Below are positions 8,689-17,073 of a stretch of DNA of 64,000 bases, in pieces. The DNA is from Acinetobacter sp. 10FS3-1 (GTDB taxonomy: Bacteria > Pseudomonadota > Gammaproteobacteria > Pseudomonadales > Moraxellaceae): the NCBI RefSeq assembly GCF_013343215.1, contig NZ_CP039143.1:1488001-1552000 (forward strand). Direction: 5' to 3'. Position 1 is the stretch's first letter. The number at the start of each line of letters is the position of its first letter. A program made the position numbers and the translations under genes. A model generated the notes under the pieces. The model did not search any database. It saw nothing but the letters and a program-made list of their open reading frames with translations, and was not told where the DNA came from.

Positions 8689-10134
8689 ATGAGCTTGGGT
8701 CTAACTGCATTAGAATTAGCGCGGATACAGTTTGCCTTTACTGTGTCCTTTCACATCATTTTTCCTGCCATTTCTATTGGGTTAGCCAGTTTCTTAGCCA
8801 TATTGGAATGGCGCTGGCTAAGAACCCGAAACCCGATTTATCAGGACCTGTTTAAATTCTGGGTCAAAATCTTTGCGGTTGCCTTTGGCATGGGCGTCGT
8901 TTCCGGCGTGGTCATGAGCTATCAGTTCGGTACCAACTGGAGTGAATTTTCCCGGATCGCGGGCAGTGTAACCGGTCCTTTACTGGCTTATGAAGTGCTT
9001 ACAGCCTTCTTTTTGGAAGCTGGTTTCTTGGGCATCATGTTGTTTGGCTGGGGGCGAGTGGGGCCGCGTGCTCACTTTTTCTCGACCCTGATGGTGGCCG
9101 TCGGTACCTGTATCTCGATGTTCTGGATTTTATCTTCAAACAGCTGGATGCAGACTCCACAAGGCTTTGCGATTGAAAATGGCATTATTGTGCCACAGGA
9201 CTGGCTCGCTATCGTATTTAATCCATCCTTTCCTTATCGGCTGGCCCATATGGCCATTGCTGCCTTTTTAGTCTCGGCCTTGCTGGTCGCGGGTACGGCA
9301 GCTTGGCATCTGATCAAAGGGCGGCGTGATGCTCTGGTAAAAACGTCATTTTCCATGGCAATGTGGCTGATTCTGGTGCTTTCGCCTTTACAGGTGTTCA
9401 TTGGAGATCTACACGGTCTGAATACCCTCAAACATCAGCCAGCCAAACTGGCTGCCATGGAAGGGCATTGGGAAACCAATCATGATGGTGGAATGCCACT
9501 TTACCTGTTCGGTATACCGGACATGCAAGCCGAAAAAACCAAATATGCGATCGGGATTCCAAATGTGGGCAGTCTGATTTTGACGCATTCGATGGATGGA
9601 AAAGTAACCGGCCTGAAAGATTTTGCGCCTGAAGACCGGCCGAATTCACTGATTGTATTCTGGAGCTTCCGGATTATGGTGGGGCTGGGCATATTGATGC
9701 TTTTACTGGCTGTATGGGGTGCCTGGGCGCGTCAACGAGGACGCTTTTATGAGTCTCGTAGCCTGCATCGATTTGCGCTGATTATGGGACCGTCCGGCTT
9801 TATCGCCTTGCTTGCAGGATGGTTTACCACTGAAGTCGGCCGTCAGCCATGGGTGGTCTATGGCGTGATGCGTACCCGTGATGCGCTATCTCCGGTGTCG
9901 GCAGAACAGGTCGGTTTGACCTTGATTATCTTTGTGCTGGTGTACTGTGTAGTTTTTGGGATTGGGATTTATTACATACTCCGTCTCATGCATAAAGGCC
10001 CGGAATTTATTCATTCCGCACCGGAAGATAAAACAGATAGTGCCGTCATTCAGGCTTCCCGTCGACCTCTCAGCAGTATTCGTGAACGCATTGAAGATGT
10101 GGCTGAAGACCCAAATCAGGGGGATAAAAAATGA
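8689..10134 (+). CDS. cydA: Cytochrome bd ubiquinol oxidase subunit I (CioA-like)
   Basis: This 481-residue membrane protein carries the haem b558, b595 and d sites of a bd oxidase that reduces oxygen with quinol electrons. Visible features are the early helix with the haem ligand histidine in FTVSFHIIFPAISIG, GMGVVSGVVMSYQFGTNW, the conserved quinol region after LSPLQVFIGDLHG, and GWFTTEVGRQPWVVYGVMRTRDA. The Q loop is short, as in the CioA (cyanide-insensitive) branch. The ATG at 8689 is preferred over the GTG at 8680 because AGGTGA sits 5 nt ahead. It overlaps cydB by 4 bp. Confidence 0.94.
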   Translation: MSLGLTALELARIQFAFTVSFHIIFPAISIGLASFLAILEWRWLRTRNPIYQDLFKFWVKIFAVAFGMGVVSGVVMSYQFGTNWSEFSRIAGSVTGPLLAYEVLTAFFLEAGFLGIMLFGWGRVGPRAHFFSTLMVAVGTCISMFWILSSNSWMQTPQGFAIENGIIVPQDWLAIVFNPSFPYRLAHMAIAAFLVSALLVAGTAAWHLIKGRRDALVKTSFSMAMWLILVLSPLQVFIGDLHGLNTLKHQPAKLAAMEGHWETNHDGGMPLYLFGIPDMQAEKTKYAIGIPNVGSLILTHSMDGKVTGLKDFAPEDRPNSLIVFWSFRIMVGLGILMLLLAVWGAWARQRGRFYESRSLHRFALIMGPSGFIALLAGWFTTEVGRQPWVVYGVMRTRDALSPVSAEQVGLTLIIFVLVYCVVFGIGIYYILRLMHKGPEFIHSAPEDKTDSAVIQASRRPLSSIRERIEDVAEDPNQGDKK

Positions 10135-11135
10135 TTGATTTATCACTAGTTTGGATTGTCATCATTGCTATTGGCGTATTTATTTATGTCATTATGGATG
10201 GCTTTGATTTGGGTATTGGTATCTTATTTCCTTTCTTTTCACATCAGGATGAGCGCGATGTGATGATGAATACCGTGGCACCTGTATGGGATGGAAATGA
10301 GACCTGGATGGTACTCGGTGGAGCAGGGCTGTTTGCAGCCTTTCCACTGGCCTATGCAACGGTATTATCTGCTTTATATATGCCGATTATTCTCATGGTT
10401 ATTGCCCTGATTTTTCGTGGGGTCGCGTTTGAATTCCGCTTTAAGGCCCAACATAGCAAACACTGGTGGGATAAAGCCTTTATTTGGGGCTCTACCTTGA
10501 CCAGCTTCCTGCAAGGCGTAATCCTGGGAGCCTATATTCAGGGAATAGAAACACGTAATGGCGTATATGTAGGTGGTGGATTAGATTGGTTGACGCCATT
10601 TAGTTTATTCACAGGCGTGGGTGTGGTTGTCATGTATGCTGCACTAGGGTGTGGATGGCTAATCTTTAAAACTGGTGACAGCCTGCAGGATCGTATGTAC
10701 CAGCTAATGCCAAAGCTGATTATTGCCTTGCTGATCATTCTGGGCGCAGTCAGTATTTATACGCCGTTGACCCATCCGGCAATTGCCGAGCGCTGGTTCA
10801 GTCAACCGCAGTTAACCTATTTTATGCCAGTACCGGTTCTAGTCTTGCTCTTTACCTGGTTGGCTTTACGCGCCTGTAAAAAACGCAGTGAATTAGGGCC
10901 ATTTTCCTATATGCTAATTCTGGTATTTCTGGCTTATAGTGGATTTTTAATCAGTTTATGGCCTTATATTATTCCGCCATCTGTGACCATCTGGCAGGCT
11001 GCAGCTCCTGAAAATAGCCAGTTATTTACTCTGATTGGTGCCTTACTGTTAATTCCAATCATTATTATTTATACCGGTATGTCGTATTGGGTGTTCCGTC
11101 ACAAAGTCCGTGTGGGTGATGATGGGTATCATTGA
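10131..11135 (+). CDS. cydB: Cytochrome bd ubiquinol oxidase subunit II
   Basis: The 334-residue CydB partner has the family N-terminus (VIMDGFDLGIGILFPF), then NTVAPVWDGNETWMVLGGAGLFAAFP and multiple hydrophobic helices. It pairs with subunit I in the membrane complex. Its ATG overlaps the cydA stop in an ATGA junction, so the two are translationally coupled. A short CydX-like gene follows 9 bp after the stop. Confidence 0.95.
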   Translation: MIDLSLVWIVIIAIGVFIYVIMDGFDLGIGILFPFFSHQDERDVMMNTVAPVWDGNETWMVLGGAGLFAAFPLAYATVLSALYMPIILMVIALIFRGVAFEFRFKAQHSKHWWDKAFIWGSTLTSFLQGVILGAYIQGIETRNGVYVGGGLDWLTPFSLFTGVGVVVMYAALGCGWLIFKTGDSLQDRMYQLMPKLIIALLIILGAVSIYTPLTHPAIAERWFSQPQLTYFMPVPVLVLLFTWLALRACKKRSELGPFSYMLILVFLAYSGFLISLWPYIIPPSVTIWQAAAPENSQLFTLIGALLLIPIIIIYTGMSYWVFRHKVRVGDDGYH

Positions 11136-11144
11136 GGAGCAATC

Positions 11145-11252
11145 ATGAAAGGCAAACAGTTATTATGGTTTGTCGGCTTGTGGCTGGCAGGATTTCTCAC
11201 TCTGGCACTAATTGCAGGCGCTTTTCGCTTTCTGGTGCATTTGGCTTATTAA
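11145..11252 (+). CDS. cydX: Small cytochrome bd subunit (CydX/DUF2474-like)
   Basis: A 35-residue single-pass membrane protein (starts MKGKQLLWFVGLWLAGF, ends FRFLVHLAY) encoded 9 bp after cydB with GAGGAG 5 nt before its ATG. Small one-helix subunits of this kind stabilise bd oxidases; the early Trp and the basic N-terminus fit that group, DUF2474 being the usual label beside CioAB. It completes a three-gene cydABX operon that ends at the hairpin 11259-11296. Sequence is too short for certainty, but position, ribosome site and hydrophobicity agree. Confidence 0.8.
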   Translation: MKGKQLLWFVGLWLAGFLTLALIAGAFRFLVHLAY

Positions 11253-11258
11253 ATTTCA

Positions 11259-11296
11259 CTAGCAAAGTGATCATGATGTATAGATCACTTTGCTAG
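11259..11296. terminator. Bidirectional hairpin between cydX and nuclease gene
   Basis: A perfect 14-bp stem, arms CTAGCAAAGTGATC (11259-11272) and its complement (11283-11296), with a 10-nt loop lies between the convergent cyd operon and the nuclease gene. Neither side has a long T tract, so it may work as a weak or Rho-assisted terminator or as 3'-end protection. Confidence 0.6.
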
Positions 11297-11312
11297 GTTG
11301 AGAATAGATAAA

Positions 11313-11873
11313 TCAGGATTTTTGCTGCTTTCGGTACACACTTGGGCGAATTGGGCGGCTACTTTTCCATAATCCTTTTTTCTGTTTTTTGGCCTTGTTT
11401 TGTAGCTGAAGCATATAAGTCAAATGATGCTTATCATGGATATATTCTTCGTAGACCCAAGCTGCACCACGTTTGATAATTTCTTCATTAATATTCTTGC
11501 GGTAACGGTAAACTATCCCAACACAGCGGCCATAGCGATCAATATCGGTAATTTTGACCCGTACGATCTTATTTTGCACCATACTTTTAACCAGACGTTG
11601 GGATTCTTTTCCATAGGCCTGCTTGGATTCGGGAGCATCAACATGGGCAAAGCGCAATTTGGTTTCAGAGCGTCTGACATTGAAGCGGTAGCAGGTTAGG
11701 GTATCGCCATCACTAACGCTTCGGACTCTGCACCAATATTTTTTATTTTTTTTAAACGGGCGAAAGAGATCCTTTAAATAAACCACAAATTTATAAAGCA
11801 GATAATAAGAAAAGCATAATAAAACCAGGCCCAGCATAATTTGCCAGGTGAGAGAAAGATGTAGCAAGAGCAA
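11313..11873 (-). CDS. Membrane-anchored thermonuclease-family protein (SNase-like)
   Basis: The 186-residue protein begins with a hydrophobic helix (about residues 5-30), followed by a staphylococcal-nuclease fold. The catalytic pattern is visible: VSDGDTLTCYRF, LRFAHVDAPE with the key Arg and Asp, YGKESQRLV with Glu, and DRYGRCVGIVY with Arg. It is probably tethered to the inner membrane with the nuclease domain in the periplasm; no cleavage site is evident. Substrate and role are unknown. It is convergent with the cyd operon and appears to be a single-gene unit. Confidence 0.85.
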   Translation of the reverse strand: MLLLHLSLTWQIMLGLVLLCFSYYLLYKFVVYLKDLFRPFKKNKKYWCRVRSVSDGDTLTCYRFNVRRSETKLRFAHVDAPESKQAYGKESQRLVKSMVQNKIVRVKITDIDRYGRCVGIVYRYRKNINEEIIKRGAAWVYEEYIHDKHHLTYMLQLQNKAKKQKKGLWKSSRPIRPSVYRKQQKS

Positions 11874-12088
11874 GATCCAAATCAGCAGAAATTAGTGCAA
11901 GAACAGCACTAAAAGTTTAGACATTTTAGATTAAAGCCTGCATGAGAGTAGCTTAAAAGCTAAGCAGTCAGTATTTAGATTTGTACTTAGAAATAGCCTA
12001 AGTCTAAATATAGAGCCAAAAATTGTTTTATAAATAATAAGATTTCCTAAATAGCCTAAGCCTCTTAATATTTAATAAATAAAATAGC

Positions 12089-12979
12089 CTAAGCAAAAAT
12101 TTTAGAAATTTCATTTCTCAAAAATTGATGTCTTTTATTCTCTTCCAGATCTTTATGCCAATACATCCCCATATTTATATGCGGTAGTTTAACAGGCACA
12201 TTAAAAATATGGAGTGTATGTTCAATCTGTAAATGACTCACAATATTCTGTGGCAGAGTCAGCATGGCAGTAGGATACTGCTGCAAAATTTGCAGAGCAG
12301 TTGAATAATGCTGACAGCGCAGGAAAATCTGCCGCGATAGTTGCTTGCGACTTAAATATAAATCCTCAATCAACACACCAGTACGACGTGAAGAAACGCC
12401 AATATGAGGTGAGGCCAGATAAATATGTTCAGACATCTCGGTTTGCTGCGTACACACCACAAACTGGTCTTGAATCAAACGTTCAAACTTGATTTTTTCA
12501 CCTAACACCTGTTCCAAGTCAATCACAAAATCAACTTGCTGGGCAGCCAGATCAGCAATGATATTTTTTCGGTCGAGCTTGATGCTACTGAACTGGATTT
12601 CTGGATTAAATTGCTGAAAATGTGCAACCAGTTTAGGAAAAACCATCGGTTCAATTTCATCATGTACCGCAATTTTTAAACTTTGCACTGCTTTAGGTTC
12701 AAACACCTGATGCGGTATTGAAATATTCTGTATCGTGATGAGTGCACGCTTAATTTCAGGATAAATCTGTTCAGACAAGGGCGTAGGTTGCATTTTGGCA
12801 CCAGTACGGACAAACAGGTCATCCTGTAGTTGCCGTCTTAAACGCTGCAAGGCATGACTGGCTGCTGATTGGGTAATTGAGAGAATATGAGCTGCCTTTG
12901 AAATACTCTTTTGCTCAAATACCGCAATAAAAAGCGGATATAAATTAATGTCTATACCATGAAAAGCACGTAAATCCAT
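12089..12979 (-). CDS. LysR-family transcriptional regulator
   Basis: A 296-residue LysR regulator. The N-terminal HTH reads LFIAVFEQKSISKAAHILSITQSAASHALQRLRRQL, followed by a periplasmic-binding-like effector domain. The start at 12979 (MDLRAFHGIDINL) matches the usual LysR N-terminus; an in-frame ATG at 13006 would add nine residues and neither start has a clear ribosome site. It is divergent from the acyl-CoA dehydrogenase/APH/phosphatase/SDR operon, and two palindromes sharing TGAAT/ATTCA lie between them, so it is the likely regulator of that operon. The inducer is unknown. Confidence 0.88.
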   Translation of the reverse strand: MDLRAFHGIDINLYPLFIAVFEQKSISKAAHILSITQSAASHALQRLRRQLQDDLFVRTGAKMQPTPLSEQIYPEIKRALITIQNISIPHQVFEPKAVQSLKIAVHDEIEPMVFPKLVAHFQQFNPEIQFSSIKLDRKNIIADLAAQQVDFVIDLEQVLGEKIKFERLIQDQFVVCTQQTEMSEHIYLASPHIGVSSRRTGVLIEDLYLSRKQLSRQIFLRCQHYSTALQILQQYPTAMLTLPQNIVSHLQIEHTLHIFNVPVKLPHINMGMYWHKDLEENKRHQFLRNEISKIFA

Positions 12980-12991
12980 GGTGGCTTTGTG

Positions 12992-13006
12992 ATGAATATA
13001 ATTCAT
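12992..13006. promoter_or_regulatory. Second, shorter palindrome of the LysR/acyl-CoA dehydrogenase spacer
   Basis: ATGAAT-ATA-ATTCAT, with 6-bp arms, repeats the TGAAT...ATTCA signature of the larger palindrome at 13017-13037, 10 bp away. If the LysR protein starts at 12979 it lies in its leader and could serve in autoregulation. Confidence 0.4.
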
Positions 13007-13016
13007 AATGTTGTAT

Positions 13017-13037
13017 TGAATAAAATCATTTTATTCA
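13017..13037. promoter_or_regulatory. Candidate LysR operator, perfect 21-bp palindrome
   Basis: Arms TGAATAAAAT (13017-13026) and its exact complement (13028-13037) surround a single C. It lies midway in the divergent spacer, 59 bp upstream of the acyl-CoA dehydrogenase start, the usual place for a LysR recognition site. The odd length and the AT-rich arms fit a T-N11-A type core. Confidence 0.6.
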
Positions 13038-13095
13038 TAATAGTTTTTGGGTTAAGGTCTTGTAAAGCAAAATAATCATATTCAGAGGAAGCAGC

Positions 13096-14340
13096 ATGTT
13101 TGAATTATCAGCACGTGCACAAGACTATATTGAGCGTACCAAACAATTTATTAAAAATGAAATCGAGCCGATTGAAACTGATTTCTGGCAAAAGCTGCAT
13201 GAACTCAATCAGGGCGGTGACTGGACCACCTGGCAATGGCCTGCTGAACTAGAAACCTTAAAAACCAAAGCCAAAACTGCCGGCCTATGGAATATGTTTT
13301 TGCCTTGCCCGGAGCTGGGCCAGGGTCTATCCGTTCAAGAATATGCGCATATTGCTGAGCTTTCCGGACGTAGTCTGATTGCGCCAACGGTATTTAACTG
13401 TAATGCACCAGATAGCGGCAATATGGAAGTCTTATGGCGTTATGGTTCAGAAGCCCAAAAACAGCAATGGCTAATGCCTTTGTTAGACGGAAAAATCCGT
13501 TCCGTATTCTGTATGACTGAACCTGCAGTAGCTTCGAGTGATGCGACCAATATGCAGGCTACAGCGGTGGTGGAGGGTGAGGAAATTGTATTGAATGGCC
13601 GCAAATGGTGGTCTTCAGGGCTGGGCGATCCTAATGCTAAAGTTATTATCTTTATGGCGCATACCCCAGATGCAAGCAAAGACCGTCATCATCAGCATTC
13701 AATGGTCTTGGTTCCGATAAATACGGCGGGTGTTAAAATTGAACGAATGCTGCCAGTATTCGGTGATTATGATGCACCGCATGGTCATGGCGAAATCAGT
13801 TTTGACAATGTACGTGTCCCGGTTTCAAACTTTATTGGCGGTGCAGGTCAAGGCTTTGAAATTGCGCAAGGTCGCTTGGGCCCGGGACGTATTCATCATT
13901 GCATGCGTTGTATTGGAGCCGCAGAAAAATCTCTGGAGCTGATGATTGATCGTGGTATGACGCGTACTGCGTTTGGCAAGGAAATCTTAAAACTGGGCGG
14001 TAATCTGGAGCGCGTTGCAGAAGCACGTGTGGCCATAGATCAGACACGACTTTTGACCTTGTATGCTGCCTATAAAATGGATACTTTAGGAAACATGGCT
14101 GCACTGACTGAAATCTCGGCAATTAAAGTGGTTGCACCAAGCGTGCTGGAAAAAGTGGTGGATATGGCAATCCAGATCCACGGCGGTGCCGGAGTGTCTC
14201 GTGATACGCCATTGACAGGATTTTTTGCCCAGGCACGTTCTTTACGTTTGGCCGATGGCCCAGATGAGGTGCATAAAGGCATGATTGCCAAACTGGAACT
14301 GGCAAAACGTGGATATAGTACGCGTCGTCAAAAAGATTAA
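13096..14340 (+). CDS. Acyl-CoA dehydrogenase (ACAD10/11- or LvaC-like)
   Basis: A 414-residue FAD enzyme with the standard motifs VFCMTEPAVASSDATNM, KWWSSGLGDPNAKVIIFM, a basic segment near GRIHHCMRCIGAAEKSLELM and the C-terminal IQIHGGAGVSRDTPLTGFFAQARSLRLADGPDEVH. This spelling belongs to the branch fused to or beside APH-type kinases (mammalian ACAD10/ACAD11, Pseudomonas LvaC), where a phosphorylated 4-hydroxyacyl-CoA loses phosphate. It is the first gene of a four-gene operon with kinase, phosphatase and SDR. Ribosome site AGAGGAAG precedes the ATG. Confidence 0.9.
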   Translation: MFELSARAQDYIERTKQFIKNEIEPIETDFWQKLHELNQGGDWTTWQWPAELETLKTKAKTAGLWNMFLPCPELGQGLSVQEYAHIAELSGRSLIAPTVFNCNAPDSGNMEVLWRYGSEAQKQQWLMPLLDGKIRSVFCMTEPAVASSDATNMQATAVVEGEEIVLNGRKWWSSGLGDPNAKVIIFMAHTPDASKDRHHQHSMVLVPINTAGVKIERMLPVFGDYDAPHGHGEISFDNVRVPVSNFIGGAGQGFEIAQGRLGPGRIHHCMRCIGAAEKSLELMIDRGMTRTAFGKEILKLGGNLERVAEARVAIDQTRLLTLYAAYKMDTLGNMAALTEISAIKVVAPSVLEKVVDMAIQIHGGAGVSRDTPLTGFFAQARSLRLADGPDEVHKGMIAKLELAKRGYSTRRQKD

Positions 14341-14359
14341 ATTAGAGAAATAGTTGTTG

Positions 14360-14437
14360 AGACTTCTTACAACTTGCCTAAAAAAGTTGCTGTGAATAGA
14401 AAATCAATTAGGTATAAATAAGTAAGTTAAGAAGTCT
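14360..14437 (+). other. Intercistronic nested inverted repeats
   Basis: Between the acyl-CoA dehydrogenase and kinase genes, outer arms AGACTTCTTA (14360-14369) and TAAGAAGTCT (14428-14437) enclose an inner hairpin CAACTT/AAGTTG (14370-14375, 14384-14389). TTTT follows the outer arm. The 126-bp gap is larger than elsewhere in the operon, so partial termination or mRNA processing is plausible. Confidence 0.45.
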
Positions 14438-14466
14438 TTTAAAATTGAAGATTTAGGGAAATAAAA

Positions 14467-15588
14467 ATGTCAGTTATTGATGTGGCTGGAAATGTCCGTA
14501 CAGGTGAAGAGCTAGACGTAATTGCGGTAGAGCATTGGCTGAAAACACAAGGTGTCGATTTACAAGGCCAGGTGGAAGTCACTCAATATTCTGGTGGCGC
14601 TTCAAACTGGACATATCGTCTGAAATATAGCAATGCCGATTTAATTCTGCGCCGTCCGCCTAAAGGCACCAAAGCCAAGTCTGCACATGATATGGCACGT
14701 GAATATCATGTACAAAAAGCATTGGCCGAGTATTATCCGGTTGTACCTGAAATGCTGGCACTTTGTCAGGATGAATCCATCATTGGTTGTGATTTCTATG
14801 TTATGAATCGCATTGAAGGGATTATTCCACGTGCCAATTTACCTAAAGAGCTGAACTTTGATGAATCTCAGGTTCGGGAATTATGTATCAATGTAATCGA
14901 CAAATTGATCGAGCTACATCAAGTGCCTTATGAAGGTACGGAACTGGAAAAATTAGGTAAGGGGGCAGGCTATTGCCGTCGTCAGGTCGAAGGTTGGGAT
15001 GGTCGCTATGAAAAGGCCAAAACCATCAATGTGCCTTCGTTTAAATATGTACGAAACTGGCTTAAAGACAATATTCCGGCGGATTCAAAAACCTGTGTGA
15101 TTCATAATGACTGGCGTTTTGACAATGTCATTTTAGATCCGAACAATGCGACTCAGGTAATTGGCGTACTGGATTGGGAAATGGCAACGCTGGGTGATCC
15201 GTTAATGGATTTAGGTTCAGCTTTGGCTTATTGGGTAGAAGATACAGACAACACACTTTTTAAGGCGACCCGCCGTCAGCCGACCAATCTAAAAGGCATG
15301 CTGAGCCGTAAAGAAGTCGTGGAATATTATCTGGAAAAAACAGGTTTACAGGCTGATAACTGGACATTTTATGAAGTGTTCGGCATTTTCCGTCTAGCTG
15401 TCATCGCCCAGCAGATTTATTACCGTTATTACCATAAACAAACCACTAATCCTGTATTTAAGGACTTCTGGGTGATCATTCATGCGTTGCATATTCGTGC
15501 TTTAAAACTGATTGGTTTACAGAAAATTGAAGCCAATGAATTGGCGCAAAAATATATCGCCAAATTTAAGGATTTGATGCCGTCATGA
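14467..15588 (+). CDS. APH-fold phosphotransferase, LvaA/ACAD11-kinase-like
   Basis: The 373-residue product has the aminoglycoside-phosphotransferase/choline-kinase fold. Visible are YSGGASNWTYRLKY, LILRRPP, the catalytic Brenner motif HNDWRFDNVILD and the metal-binding VLDWEMATLGDP. In ACAD10/11 and in the Pseudomonas putida levulinate pathway the homologous kinase phosphorylates the 4-hydroxyl of a hydroxyacyl-CoA, so this is the likely chemistry rather than antibiotic resistance. It overlaps the next gene by 4 bp (ATGA). Confidence 0.88.
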   Translation: MSVIDVAGNVRTGEELDVIAVEHWLKTQGVDLQGQVEVTQYSGGASNWTYRLKYSNADLILRRPPKGTKAKSAHDMAREYHVQKALAEYYPVVPEMLALCQDESIIGCDFYVMNRIEGIIPRANLPKELNFDESQVRELCINVIDKLIELHQVPYEGTELEKLGKGAGYCRRQVEGWDGRYEKAKTINVPSFKYVRNWLKDNIPADSKTCVIHNDWRFDNVILDPNNATQVIGVLDWEMATLGDPLMDLGSALAYWVEDTDNTLFKATRRQPTNLKGMLSRKEVVEYYLEKTGLQADNWTFYEVFGIFRLAVIAQQIYYRYYHKQTTNPVFKDFWVIIHALHIRALKLIGLQKIEANELAQKYIAKFKDLMPS

Positions 15589-16283
15589 CCACCATTTATA
15601 TGATTCGCCACGGTCAAGCTTCTTTTGGGGCAAAAAGTTATGATCAGCTTTCCCCAAATGGTGAATTACAAGCGAAATTATTGGGACAATATTTTGACCA
15701 GATTTTAAAAGAAGCGCCTTATGTAATAGCTGGCTCCATGCAACGCCATCAGCAAACGGCGCAGCTATGTCTGGATCAGTGCTTTCCGGAAAGTAAAATC
15801 ATAACGGATTCTGTCTGGAACGAGTTTAACCATCAGCAGGTTTTTGCCCAATACGAGCCGCGTTTCAATGAACCGGAACTACTTAAAGAGGATGTCGAAA
15901 AACATGCCAATCCGCGGGCATATTTGAGTAAAATCTTTGAAGGTGCGATTGAACGCTGGACCGGTGGTGACTATCACCATGAATATGAAGAAGCATGGCC
16001 GGACTTTAAGCAGCGAGTAGAAAGTGGATTACAGAATTTATGTGATCAACTGGCTGCCTCTCAACCGCGTTATGCAGTGGTGTTTACGTCAGGTGGGGTC
16101 ATTTCTGTTGCAGCAGGGAAAATTCTCGGTCTGAGTCCGACTAAAACCTTTGCCCTAAATTGGGCGATTGCCAATACCAGCATGACTACGCTGCGTTTGG
16201 TGGGCAATGAGCCTCAGCTTTTAAGCTTAAATGAGCATCACTATATCAAGGCAAAGCGTCCAGATTTGCTGACTTGGATTTAA
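15585..16283 (+). CDS. Histidine phosphatase family protein
   Basis: A 232-residue phosphoglycerate-mutase-fold protein with the catalytic MIRHGQASFG motif at the N-terminus and the second histidine region in VVFTSGGVISVAAGKILG, where the usual H is replaced by S-G (TSGG). The second catalytic histidine being absent in that motif is odd and may mean lower activity or a different use. It is translationally coupled to the kinase gene, so it may act on the same phosphorylated intermediate or protect against its build-up; this is inference. Confidence 0.82.
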   Translation: MTTIYMIRHGQASFGAKSYDQLSPNGELQAKLLGQYFDQILKEAPYVIAGSMQRHQQTAQLCLDQCFPESKIITDSVWNEFNHQQVFAQYEPRFNEPELLKEDVEKHANPRAYLSKIFEGAIERWTGGDYHHEYEEAWPDFKQRVESGLQNLCDQLAASQPRYAVVFTSGGVISVAAGKILGLSPTKTFALNWAIANTSMTTLRLVGNEPQLLSLNEHHYIKAKRPDLLTWI

Positions 16284-16313
16284 TCCATTAAAAATAAGGT
16301 AAAGGGTATACAC

Positions 16314-17057
16314 ATGACAAAAACAATTTTAATTACGGGTGCAAGTTCAGGGATTGGTGCCGGGATGGCACGTGAATTCGCACAAAAAGGCTATAATCTG
16401 GCAATCTGTGCGCGCCGTCTGGAGCGTCTGGAGGCATTAAAGCAGGAGCTTGAAAGCCAGTATGGCATCAAAGTGATTGCAAAAACTCTGGATGTCACCA
16501 ATTACGATCAGGTTTTTGAAGTCTTCCGTGCTTTTAAAGAAGAATTTGGCACCCTTGACCGGATTATTGTCAATGCTGGGGTTGGTGAAGGCCGCCGGAT
16601 TGGTAAAGGTAATTTTGCAATCAACAGGGCCACTGTTGAAACCAACTTCATATCCGCTTTGGCACAATGTGAAGCGGCGGTGGAGATTTTCCGTGCCCAA
16701 AATTCAGGTCATCTGGTGATGATTTCTTCCATGAGTGCAATGCGCGGTATGCCAAAACATTTGACGGCGTATGGAGCAAGCAAGGCTGGTGTTGCTCATC
16801 TGGCAGAAGGCATCCGTGCAGAGTTGATCGATACACCGATTAAAGTGACCACCATTTTCCCGGGTTATATTCGCACCGAGCTAAATGAAGGTGCAAAAAA
16901 ACTGCCTTTTGAAGTCGATGAAAAAACCGGTTCACATTTACTGGTCAAAGCTATTGAAAAAGCGCCAGTTAAGGCTTATGTACCTCAATGGCCTTGGTTG
17001 CCATTAGGTTTGGCGATGAAACTATTACCATTAAAACTGGTCAATAAACTGGGTTGA
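16314..17057 (+). CDS. SDR-family oxidoreductase
   Basis: The 247-residue Rossmann enzyme has TGASSGIGAGMAREF for cofactor binding, the NAG motif in IIVNAGVGEG, the catalytic Ser in MISSMSAMRG and Tyr-Lys in AYGASKAG. The arginine pair after beta-2 (CARRLERL) suggests NADP(H). It closes the acyl-CoA dehydrogenase/kinase/phosphatase operon and ends at a good terminator. By analogy with LvaD it could interconvert 4-oxo- and 4-hydroxyacyl-CoA, which I infer from context only. Confidence 0.88.
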   Translation: MTKTILITGASSGIGAGMAREFAQKGYNLAICARRLERLEALKQELESQYGIKVIAKTLDVTNYDQVFEVFRAFKEEFGTLDRIIVNAGVGEGRRIGKGNFAINRATVETNFISALAQCEAAVEIFRAQNSGHLVMISSMSAMRGMPKHLTAYGASKAGVAHLAEGIRAELIDTPIKVTTIFPGYIRTELNEGAKKLPFEVDEKTGSHLLVKAIEKAPVKAYVPQWPWLPLGLAMKLLPLKLVNKLG

Positions 17058-17073
17058 TTGCAAAGCAATATTT

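Noticed and set aside
14467..15588. Aminoglycoside resistance gene
   Set aside because: The APH fold is shared, but the sequence and its acyl-CoA dehydrogenase and SDR neighbours fit the hydroxyacyl-CoA kinase branch.
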